In this document: positions 21,721 through 32,700 of the stretch, piece after piece
How positions within the stretch are numbered: the stretch's first letter is position 1
Layout of the letters: each line of letters begins with the position of its first letter
Source of the DNA: Dasypus novemcinctus
Taxonomy: Eukaryota; Chordata; Mammalia; Cingulata; Dasypodidae
NCBI RefSeq assembly: GCF_030445035.2
Contig: NC_080695.1
Coordinates: forward strand, 992,001-1,056,000
Direction: 5' to 3'
DNA: 64,000 bases
Notes under the pieces: model-generated
What the model saw: only the letters and a program-made list of their open reading frames with translations
Told to the model about the DNA's origin: nothing
Databases searched by the model: none
Made by a program: the position numbers and the translations under genes

Positions 21721-24700
21721 GTCATGGTCATTGAACGAGTGCGAGGAGGCGGCGGCCGCTCGCAGGACGCAGGCCCCTGCCGAGCCCTGCCTACCCCAAG
21801 GGCCGGGAGCCAGGCGGCCGGCCCTCGTTCTGGTTCTTTGTGATAGTACTCTGTCCAGCGCGGTGTGTCCCGGCTTTGGTCCCCGCCGCCCTCCCCGCCC
21901 GGCCTGGGCTGCAGAGAGCTAGGAGTGCGGCGCACTGCCACCGGGACCCGGTCGGGAGTGCCAAGGAGCTGCCCCGGCCGCCGGGCCGTCCCGGAGCCTG
22001 AGCCCAGTGCGGATTGCGGGCCCCTCCCTCCCTGGCCCTGGCCGCGTGGCCCTCCTGCCTGCTGGTGGAGGTTTCTGGAGAGGGCTGCTGGGGCCGGAGC
22101 CCCCTCCCTGGGGCAATCCCCCGCCGTGGGGAGGCCGCGGGTGTGCGCTCGCTGCTGCCCAGCGGCCGCCCCCGCCCCTCTGAGCAGGCTCCCCGAGCCC
22201 AGGGCTGCCACCCCTGCGTGGCCGTGGCTGGCCGGCTGCTCCCAGGACCTGCCGTGAGCCCGCACCGGGTCTGGGCAGACTGGGGCTGAAGCAGCCGGCG
22301 GGAGGGCCCTGTGGTCGCGTGTGGCGGCACATGCGCCACAAGGAGACAGGCCGAGGCGGGACGGCCCAGGTCCGGCACGGTCCTCCCGAAATGGCAGCTG
22401 GGCCTAGGCGCCGAGCCCGGAAACTGCCACACAGTCACTGTCGGGAGAGCCGGCCTCGCCTGCCGGCCCCCCGCTTCCCACGTGGTGTCTGGAAATGGGG
22501 CCGGGGACTCGGTAGGACATTTGCCTGCTGGAACTTGGGTCTCCTGTGGCTCAGGGCAGTGGACTGAAGAGGGGTGGGATTGACGCTGGGTGCATCCCTA
22601 AAGGTGCCCGGGCACATGAGGCCACGGCTGTCCCTCGAGTTCAGGAAGGCCTCAGGCCGCCTGAGGACATGCGGCCGGCGCAAGTCTTGGTTCGGGAGAT
22701 GGGCCCTGTCCAGTAGGAAGTGTGGGTGTGAGGAGCGGGGCACACGCTGCCTCGAGGGGCCTGTGGGGTGTGGCCGAGCGCCCTTGCTGAGCTGCAGTTG
22801 AAGAGCAAAGTGTGAGTTGGTGGCTTTGGAGGTGGCTTCTGAAGACCCCTAGAGCTGGTAGCCCTTGCGGTGGCTTTGAGGAACGAGTGCCTTGTCTGCT
22901 TGCTTAGCCGCCTGTTTTGTAGAGTTGCCGAGCTGGCAGGCTGATGTGCGCGGTTTGTCTGTAACGCGGGGACCTGACCGTGGGTAACGGAGCTGGCGCG
23001 CCTGTGGCCTGCGCGCAGAACATCTTCTTTTGTAACAGCTGAACTACATTTAGTAATAATTACACGTGTATATGGTTAATATATGGAAATTCAATATATT
23101 TTATAGTTAAGAGTATTCTAAAGTAATCGATGTTTCTAGCACACTGCTGTGATCTCGGCTAACGCAGTTTTCCTTTTGTACCGCAGTCCTGGCGTCCCAG
23201 CGGCGTGCACCTTGTAACGTGAGAGCTCTGAAAGGCGATCCGCCTGTTTGTAATGTAAGGGAGGAGCCTTCCCAGCCTGAGGCCGAGGGACTGTGGGCCG
23301 TAGAGTGACCACTGTACCCAAGACCCTGCACAGTAAAGCATTTCCAGAAGCTCTGCCTGAGTGTGTCCTTCTCCTGCCCTGTGCCCGGGTGCCCGCCGGT
23401 GTGGGTGGGGACCCCTCGAGCCGAGGCTGCCCTTTGAGCCGGGCACCAGGCCTCCCCCTCGTCCCTCCCACGCGGCACCCCAGCCCGAGAGGTGCTCTGG
23501 CGATTCCCAGTCCCTCCGGGTGCATCAGGCTCCAGCCTCTGCCCAGGCGAAGCCTCCGTCAGGGTTGCCGTGACGAGTTGCCAGCGGGCAGGGCCTGAGC
23601 ACTGACTTTGGGCCCCCGAGTGCTTGCTTCCGCGACTTGTCCCCGGATGGCCCAGTGCCGGGCCTGGGGGTTGAGGAGCCCAGGCACCGTCACCTGCCCA
23701 TCCCCAGCCCAGTCGGCCACCCCCCCAACGCGCCTGCGTGCCAGGAGCCCCCCCAGCCGCTGTCGAGAGGGAGGACAAGGGGGCAGCCAGGGGACACCTG
23801 TCGGGCAGCCTGGGCTCTGCCCACCCAGATAAACTCGCCCATTCCCTCCAGGACCCCCTCCTAAAGGGAGGGAAAAGAGGGGTCTTTCCTTTGAGGAAGG
23901 AAGCTGGAACCCCCGGGCGCCAGGACAAATGGCGCCTCCAGGGTACCTGTCCAGAGCCAGGCACACCACTGCCCACTCCCACTCTCGCCAGTGCTGCTGC
24001 CCTCCTTGGCCCTTCTGCACCTTCTCGAGGAGCCGACCGGAAGGGTCCGTGGACAGACACACAGCAGCCCCAGCCCCCACTGCCAGGCTGCCCTGGGCCT
24101 CACCGGGCAGTGCCGGGGCTGTCCTCCCAGCTGGTTTGGTGGCTTTTCAGGGCCCTGTCCTGGGATGGCCTGTCCACCCCCACCCCCCAGCCCCCCACCA
24201 GTCCAGCCTCACCTATGCCCCCTGCTTGGGCCCAGCCCGTTGGAACAGGTGCTGGCAGCAGGGTCCCCACTGAGCATCCAGGGCCTGGGCCTGGCCCCAT
24301 CACTGCTGGCCGCACCACCCTGCAGTCTCGAGGACCTGCACCCCGGCATAGGGCCCCGGCCTGCCTCTCCTTGGCCCACCCCTCCTTTTCTCTGGCTCTG
24401 CCCAGAGAACCGCCATTAGAGACAGAAGCCCTTGACCTGCAGGAGGCTGTGCCTGCAATTCCACCCACTGCCACCAGGGGGCGGGGTCTGGGCGCTGCTG
24501 AGGTCACGAGGTCAGTGGTCAGCTTCCAGGAAGTGCCCCTGGACACCTGTCTAGCGTGTCCACCAGAGCCTGGTTCTCCTGGCCGGAAGGGGAAGAAGCC
24601 ACTCCTGCCTGCCAGGCCCCTCCCAGCCCAAAGCCCTGGCGTGCGCACACGGCCAGGCCAGCCAGCCCTAAGCCCGTCCATGGCCTGTGCGCACCTGCTG

Positions 24701-25899
24701 TCCCCTCACGGCCCACGGAGCTTGGCAGCTGGCCCACTGCGCAGAGCTGCTGCCAGGACTCGCCAGGGCCTGACGGCGGACCAAGGGGACCCCTTCAGTG
24801 GGAGGTCTGGGGGCACTGGCACAGGGGGTGGTGGGAGCCTTGTTTTGAGGGGACCCCCATGACTGGCCTTTGTCAGAGATGTGAGCAGGCTTCCGCCGTG
24901 CAGCCTGTGGAGGTGGAAACCGAGTCGGGCACTGGGGCCTCCTGACCGGCGGGTGCTGGGGGGACGGCCACCATCCCATCGCCCGTGGCGGGTGAGGGTT
25001 CAGAGCCCACACCCACGAGCGCTGGCCGCGCGCTGAGAGGGCCCCACGGGCGTCTCCCAGCAGCCCCGGGTTGCTCTTGTCCCGTCTTATGGGGGGGCCC
25101 TCCAGGTCAGCAGGACGTGGGCTCAGGAGAAGGAAGGGGTCCGTTACCCCTTAGGGGTCTGTGAAAGGGGTGTCCTGGGATATGGGGGCCCAGGGCTGGG
25201 TGTGGGGCTCTGGAAAAGCCGTTTCCCCACCTGTAAGAGGGGCCAGGGCGTTCAGGAAGCTGCGGCCTTAGGGGCTGGCGTGTCCGTGGGCCCTGGGGAG
25301 GCCACTGGCCCCCAGCCCTCCTTGGTTCCCTGCAGGGGGGCAGTGGGGGACCTGGGGGGCCGAGCAGGAGCACCTCTCCCTGCAGCCACCCCCTCCCAAC
25401 TTCCTGTTTACAGCCGCTGCTGTCTCTTCACCCCAAAGCCATTATGATCACCATGGCAACCAGGCCGTGTTTGTTCCAACAGGTTGGCAGAACCTGACGA
25501 GAGTTGGCAGGGGCTGGGGCAGGGGCCGAGGGGGGACGTCGGCGCCGTTGGTGCCCCCCAGCCTAACTCCTGACCCAGGCAGAGGGGAGCCTCAGCGCGG
25601 CCGGCGGCAGGGTTCCGGCCCCTCCCCTGCTCCCACCGCCTGCCTCCGTCCCCCCCATTTGCCTGGCAGGCACAGGGCTGGCAGAGCTTGTCCCGCCGCA
25701 CCCCGGGGGCAGCACCGGCCTGCTCCTGGGGCTGGGGCCTGGCCGAGCCATCCTGCCCGCGAGGCTGCAGGAGAGAAGGGCCCCTTGGGAGTGACAGTTC
25801 TCACAGTCCAAGTCCAGTCCCCTCAGAGCCCCCAAGGTGCTCCCTCGGTCCACTCAGGCCAGTCCAGGGCCGGGGGGCCAGGGGTAGTGCACAAGGGGG
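21721..25899. other. UBE2I-BAIAP3 intergenic region
   Basis: No exon, RNA gene or clear repeat was recognised. A short AT-rich island lies at about 23030-23130; the rest is GC-rich with many overlapping stop-poor frames on both strands that I regard as chance. Upstream BAIAP3 untranslated exons could be hidden here. Confidence 0.5.
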
Positions 25900-26870
25900 A
25901 GGGTGCCCAGGGCTCAGCACCGCGCCCGGCCCCGCGGGGCAGCGCACACCCCCTGCTGCGCCCCGACCCTCAGCCGCGCCTCCGTCGGGGTCGTCGCCTC
26001 CAACACGCCCCGCACGGGCCGTCGGAGGAGCAGCGGGTTCGACCCGGGAGGCGCGGGGCTGGACGGCGAGTCCCGCTGCGCAGCCCGGAGCAAAGTCTGC
26101 GCGGGGCCCGGGCGCGTGTCCTCCCGCCGCGGCGCCTCCGGCTTCCCTGGGGCCCCGCGCCCCACGCCGCGAGAACGAGCGCGGCCAGCGGGGTCCTGGC
26201 CGTCCCGCGCCTGCCCTCGGCGACCAGCCGCGGGCTGCGGGTCGGCCCCGCGCGGGAGCACGACCCCGACCAGATGCGGGACAGGGGGCGGGCGAGGGGG
26301 CGGGGCGAGCCGGGGCCGGCCCCCTCCCGCCCCTCCCGCCCTCCGCAGCGGCGCGTCGGGCCCGCAGTCACCCGTGGCGGGCGGGAGCCGGCGCCGGTGC
26401 CTCCGCGTCCCCCGAGCCGAGCCCGAGCGCGGCGCCCGCGCACCCCCGCGACCCGGCGAGGCGGGAGCGGGCCCGGGCCCCGGTGAGTGTCGCTGGCTCC
26501 CGCCCGCCGTCGGCGCTCGGCCCCGCGACCCCGGCCCGCCGGGCGCCGGCCCCCACCCTGCGCGGTGCTCGCCGCGCCCCCGGGCGCTTGGGCAGGTCTC
26601 GGTGGCAGGGGGCGGCGGGGAGGCGGCAAAGACGCGCCCTCGGCCCGGGGAATCCGAGACGGGCCGGGGCGCGGGAGGGCGGGGTCCGCACTGCGGGGCC
26701 GGCGGGCGGGGGACGCGGGCAGGAGGCTCGCTGGGAGGAGGGCACCGGACCCCCCACCGCCTGCGCCGCGGGGCGCGCGGGACGCCGGCGACCACCGACC
26801 CCGCCACCCAGCCTCCTGTCGGCGCCTACCCTGGCAGGGGGCGGGAAGCGAATGGCCCCGCGCCCCTCGG
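25900..26870 (+). promoter_or_regulatory. BAIAP3: CpG island, probable BAIAP3 promoter
   Basis: Dense CpG sequence with several GC boxes, 3-4 kb upstream of the BAIAP3 start codon. A good donor (cccCG|gtgagt) at 26482/26483 could end an untranslated first exon that would splice to the acceptor at 29750-29751. The overlapping 300-490 codon open frames here, on both strands, are a by-product of GC content. Confidence 0.5.
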
Positions 26871-29751
26871 AACCTCTCCCTGGTCCGGAAGTTCCTCCCT
26901 AAGTCTCGCTGAAATCCCTCCCGGCAGGAGCCCCGCTCCCTAGGCCGCCGGGGTTTTGGAATCCCACTCCCCCAAAGCTGTGCGCGCCGGCGGATGCCGG
27001 GCAGGGGCCCCAGGAGCTTGGGAGGGGACCACGGGTCAGGGGAGCGCACAGACACACCCCCGCCCGGCTGCCCTCCGGAGCTGGACAGGTAGACCTGGAG
27101 GGGGTGAGGCCCCCAGGCCCCCCAGGGACAAGAAGAGGGAGGGGCCCCCCAGGGCAGAAGTGGGACGGGGATCATCGCGGTGGAGCGCGGTAAGAACAGG
27201 TAAGGGGTGCGGATGTGGCCCCGGGGGGGGGGGTCCCGGAGAAGGTGCCCAGGCTGGGGCATCCTGGGGGGGGGGGGAGGGAGAAGACCAAGAGGGGCTG
27301 GCCGCATACAGGGGGCACCAGTGGACGCCCCCAGCCCAGATCCCAGAGTACAGAGCGTGGCGAGGTGCCCTCTCCCCCTGCCCCCCATCTTTGCGGTGTT
27401 TCCTGGGAGGCGCAGGTCCAGCTTTTCCAGACTGTGCCTCCATGCCCGCACACCCCCGAGGATGCTGGCAGGAAAGGGCTTGGCGTGGGAGCCCTGGGTT
27501 CAAATCCTACCCCTGGGCCACCGCAGCTCAGCTGTGAACTGGACAGTGACCTCTGATGGCAGGAGTTGCTCCCCACTCAACCCAGCCCTGCAGGACGAGT
27601 GGGCAGCCGGCCAGCGTGGGCTCGGGTCCCAGGGGGCCAGCCGGACCCTCGCTTTGCTCCCTGAGAAGCAGGCTGGGATCCCCCGGCGGCCGTGGCCTGC
27701 GCAGCGATGTCCAAACCCAGGAGGAACAGGGACAGGGAGAAGCCGGGAAGGGGTCACCCTGAGGCCCCTGGCAGGAGGGGCGGGTCCCTGGCTGGCTCCC
27801 ACTGGCGCTGGGTGTCAGCTGCCAGGTGGTCCAGGGTTTCTGGGGAACAGGAGGGGTTCCTGGACACCCACGAAGCACCCTGGTCAGCGCTGACACCTTG
27901 GCGGGGCAGGCTGAGGGCGGGGAGCCGAGCCGTGGCAGGGTCGTGCCGGCCCACCTGGCACCCAGGAGCTTAGCATTGATGCGTAAGCTCATGCCTCGGT
28001 TTCCTCCTCTGAGACCAGGCCCAGGGCAGCAGCCCCTCTCTGGGGCTGGCATGAGGATGGCCAGGTGGGACAGTGGGTGGGAGACATGGGGAGGGCGACT
28101 TTGGACCCTTTGTTCTCAGAGACCCTCCCCCACTGAACCTGCGGCTCAGGCCACTTGGCTCCTGCGTCACGTTTGTCTGTGGGACTGGGAGCCCCGCCGG
28201 AGCCCCTGTTGCTGCAGAGGCCGCTGGTGGTTGCCCTGGCAACGACTCAAGCAGCGGCTGCTCCACTGGCTTTGGGGGGCTTGGGGGGGGCAGCCTCTTC
28301 CACTCAGCTGGAGAGGGGAAGGGGGGGGCCTGTGACGCCCGTCCCCCTGGGAGCCACACGGCTGGCTGGGGGTGCGACAGGTTCCAGAAGCTTCCTGCCT
28401 AGCCTGCTGACCCCCCATCTTTGGGGGGGTGTCTCGCGGGGGGGGGCACTGACGGACGTGAAGGAGGTGGGGCCTCATCCAGGGCCGCTCCTGGGGTGAA
28501 GAGCCGCGCGCCCCTCGCCCACTTCCCGGCCCAGCTCTCGGCTCCAGCCAGGTCAGACCCCACGAGGCTCGCCAGGCCGGGAGCCGCGGGGGGGCGGGGT
28601 GCCCAGGCCACCGGGAGGACGGGCGGCGGGCGGGCTGCTGGCTCCGGCGCGTTGGGGGGCCCGGCCAGACGGTTCCCACCTTGAGGAGTCAGAGGACCAG
28701 GGCCCCAAGAGGGCCAACTGCGGCTCCAGGTGGGGGGAGCCGAGCGTGGGGCCAGGCTGGGGTCCGCACCTGGCCGCGGGGGCGCCTGGCGGAGCGCCAG
28801 GCTGGAGGCTGTGGCTCCTGGGATCTGCGGGGACCCTGCGCCCGGAGCGCTGCGGGCTGAGGAGCCAGCCTTGCCCCCTGGCCCGGGCAGGCCAGGACCC
28901 GGCGACGCGGCCGGAGAGAGGGCACAGCCCCGGGCCCGCCTCCTTGGACAGGACGGTCACCCCTTGTTCCCAGGCGCCGGCGGCTGGGGTCCCTTCTCTG
29001 TCCCCCACTCCCTAGGGCTGCGGACTTCCTGGGCCAAGCCAGGTGCTGCCTCCACGGTGCCTTCGTGCCGTTGCCATGGCAGCCCAAGGGGGGAGAAATG
29101 GAGGGAGCTGAGCAGGGCTGTCCCCCCACCTCCCACCGGCGGCGAGGGGTGCCAGCCCCGCCCCACTTGCACTGTCCCCCCACCGGGGACTGTGAAGCCA
29201 CCCATGATGACTGGGTCCCCGTGGCCCTTCCCCCTGTGCTGCCTGCAGAGGTGGCCTGTGTCCCCCGCAAGCCCTGGGCCGGCCCAGACCCCAGGGTGGG
29301 CTGTGGCCCACAGCACAGACCTGGTGGGGGGGGGCGTCTGAGCCCTGGGCAGCAGGGGCGGGGCGTGCAGGCACACACGCCCTTCCCTCACGGTCCCCAC
29401 TGCCCCTTGCTGCCCCCGCCCCGGCTGGCGCTGCCCTCCCCTTTGCCCCGCGTCCCACGGGCTCCCCCTCTTTGCCAGCAGAGGCACAGAGACTTAGGGA
29501 GCTGAAGCGGGCCTTGCCCCCCCGGGCAGGTGTGGGTGGCCCCCCAGCCTCTGCCGGGCCCAGAGCTGCTGCCGTCCCTCCTGCTGCCCGCGGGCGCGGC
29601 TTGCTCCGTCCCTGCCCCGATGGCCCCCTCGTCCGCCCAGGCGGGGGGGGGGGGGGGGGGGGGGGCGCTTCACGGCTCGGCGGGGCGGGGGGCAAGGCCA
29701 CACAAGGAGCGAGGGGCTGGGGGCGCGGCCTGCAGCCTGCCCTCCCCGCAG
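26871..29751 (+). other. BAIAP3: Probable BAIAP3 5' intron
   Basis: No coding exon recognised. The stretch is rich in G-runs (27225-27237, 27267-27277, 28430-28448) and ends in a run of 23 G at 29643-29665, about 90 bp before the first coding exon. Bases 29185-29300 share an unexplained GC-rich sequence with 51937-52130. Confidence 0.45.
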
Positions 29752-29758
29752 GGGCGCC

Positions 29759-32700
29759 ATGGCCACGCTGCTCGGCGTCAAGAGCAGCGTGCTCAAGCAG
29801 GTGCAGGCGCGCCCGCCCTTCCGCCGCAGGCCCGACGAGGCGGACAGCTCGGGGGCCGGCGCCCAGGGGCCCCCCGCGCAAGCCTGGTGCGTGCCCGGCG
29901 GGCCCCCCTTTCCTCGCGGCGGGACCCAGGCGACGGGACGGCCGGGGGGGGGGGGGCGAGTCCCGGGGGGCCGAGCCGCAGACCCCGGCCAGGGGCGCAC
30001 CGCGGCTCCCGCGCCCGGCCCCTCCGCGCGTGGCGCGCGCTGAGCCGTGAGCCTCCCCGCAGGAAGCCCGGGGACGGCGTGGCGTTCTTCCAGGAGCTGC
30101 GCCGCGTCCTGAAGAAGAGTGAGGGCCGCCAGCGCCCGCCCCGCCCCGAGGTGCGCCGCCCCGCTCCCCGCAGGCGCAGCCCCGCACCCCGCCCGCCCTC
30201 AGCCGCAGGAGGGGGCGGGCAGCCCGCAGGCGCGGAGGAGCCCCCCGGAGACGCCCCGCGCCCTCCTTGCAGGTCCTCCTACGCAGCGGCTCGCCGGCCC
30301 CCGCGGAGCCCGTGGACCCCAACCGCGGCCCAAGCGCCCTGACCCCGGAGGAGGTGACGGGGCCTCAGGGCTCCGGCCCTGGGAACGGCTCTAGCCGGGG
30401 AGGCGGGGTGGGGGGAGCGGGGGGGCGGGGCCTCCCAGGGGAAGTGACGACATTGCAGGGATCAGGTGTGAGGAGCAGCTGCCAGGTGGCCCTGCGGCCT
30501 GGCAGGTGCAAAGGCCCTGGGGCAGGGAGTGAGCTGGACCAGTGGGAGTAACTGCAGTGACCTGGGGCTGGACACGCCAGGAGCGGGGACACAGGAGCCT
30601 GAAACCTGCTGCTATGGCCACGGCGCGGGGGCTGTGGGAGGCTGGGGGTGGCCGTGGAGGCTCAGGGTTGGCTCTCGCAGGTGGAGATGCTCTACGAGGA
30701 GGCCTTGTACACCGTCCTCCACCGCGCGGGGACCCTGGGCCCTGAGCAGGTGGACGATGAGGAGGCCCTGCTGGCCTACCTCAGCCAGGTGAGCCCCGCC
30801 CCCAGCCACCTGTGCTGGCCCCACGACACTTGCACGTGACCCCACACGTGGACAGACACACAGCACAGGGAGACACGCGGGCTGATGCACGTGGAGGCGG
30901 GCAGGCTGATGGACACGCTCGACACCTGGACAACAACGGGCACTCAGGTGGTCACACAGGCGACACCCAGAGAAGGGGAGACAGGACAGAGAGATGGACC
31001 GAAACGCAGACGCAAGACAGACGTGCAGGACAGACAGATGTGGGCAGAGCCCTGTCTTCACCTGTGCGTGCTCTGAACTCCCCTGCGGGAACAGGGCGAG
31101 ACCGCCACCACCCAGTGCCCAGCCCCGCACGTGCACACGGGCTGCCCCTCGGCCCAGGGCCTCTGCGTGCATCTGCACACCCGCCCCCCCCCAGACCCTC
31201 CAGCTGCTCTTTCCAGCCCCGCCTAGGCTCACCTGGGCCTCACACCTGCCCGCCCTCCCCAGGTGTTTGGCGCCAGCCCTGAGGAGCACGCGGAGGCCAT
31301 CGAGGGCATCAGGAAGGCCAGGGTGAGGCCACAGACCCGGCCGGGCCCCCGTCAGCCGCCCTGCTGGGCCTTGGGGCGGTGGGGGAGCCGGTGGCCCCAG
31401 GGACGCCCGCGCTGAGCCCCTCCACCCGCAGGCCCCCAAGTATGCTCTGAAAGTGTCCGTCATGAGCGCCAAGAACCTACTGGCCAAAGACCCTAACGGT
31501 GAGCAGGGCCCGGCCGGGACCGGGGCCGGGGGGAGGGGCAGGCGCGGGCGGCAGCTGCGTGACCGGCCGTGCCCCAGGCTTGAGCGACCCGTACTGCGTG
31601 CTGGGCATCCTGCCGGCCTCGGGCGCCCCGCGGGAGCCGGGCGAGCGGAAGGAGCAGCGCTTCGGCTTCCGGAAGGGCAGCAAGCGCGGTGGCCGGGACC
31701 CGCTGCCCGCCAAGTGCATCCAGGTCACCGAGGTCAAGAGCAGCACCCTGAACCCCGTGTGGAAGGAGCACTTCCTGTTGTAAGGGCCCTCGCCACATGG
31801 GCGCGGCGGGCTCTCAGGGGCCGGGGGGACGGGACAGCTCACAGCTGACCCTGGTCTCGTGGCCTGCCAAAGGGATACTGGGGCAGGGCTGGTCCCGAGG
31901 GGGAAACTGAGGCTCGGGGAGGGGGGCCGGCGGTGCATGGCCGTCGGGCTTCCGTGCCTCACGCCCTGTCCGTCCCCAGCGAGATCGAGGACGTTGGCGC
32001 CGACCAGCTGCACCTGGACATCTGGTATGGCGGGGCCCGTGGGGGGCGCGGCTCCGGGGTGGGGGCTCTGGGCAGCCAGGTTCTCGCCCTGTGCCCAGGG
32101 ACCACGACGAGGACGTGTCCCTGGTGGAGGCCTGCAGGAAGCTGAATGAGGTCATCGGCCTGAAGGGCGTGGGCAGGTAGGGGTGAGGGCCCAGCCCCGG
32201 GCGCCCCCAGGCCTCACGTGGGACCCCGGCTAACGCCCACCCACCGCGCCCCAGGTACTTCAAGCAGATCGTGAAGTCGGCCCGTGCGAACGGGACGGCC
32301 GGGCCCACCGACGACCACACTGACGACTTCCTCGGGTGCCTCAACATACCCGTCCGCGTGAGTGGGCCAGCGGAACGCATGCTGCGGTCTCAGGGCTGTC
32401 CCGGCCCTCCCTGAGCTGCGGGCCCCGGTGGGTGGGAGGGGCTGCCCCGTCGCCTGCGCCCGGCCCGTGCTTGCGTGGGAAGCCGGGGGCCGAACCCCCT
32501 GCCCACGGCCCCACGAGAGCCCGGGGACAGGGAGCGGGGACGCGGCGCGGGCCTGACCGCCACGCTCGCCCCCAGGAGGTGCCCGTGGCAGGCGTCGACC
32601 GCTGGTTCAAGCTGGAGCCGCGCTCGAGCGCCTCGCGCGTGCAGGGGGACTGCCACCTGGTTCTCAGGCTCATCACCACGCAGGTGGGGGCGCCCCACGA

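Noticed and set aside
25467-27451. Open frames of 340-490 codons on both strands in the CpG island upstream of BAIAP3
   Set aside because: Low-complexity Pro/Ala/Arg/Gly composition, no domain, mutually overlapping on both strands; typical of CpG islands.
29012-30322. 436-codon antisense frame over BAIAP3 exons 1-3
   Set aside because: Shadow of GC-rich DNA; the plus strand has well-supported BAIAP3 exons here.
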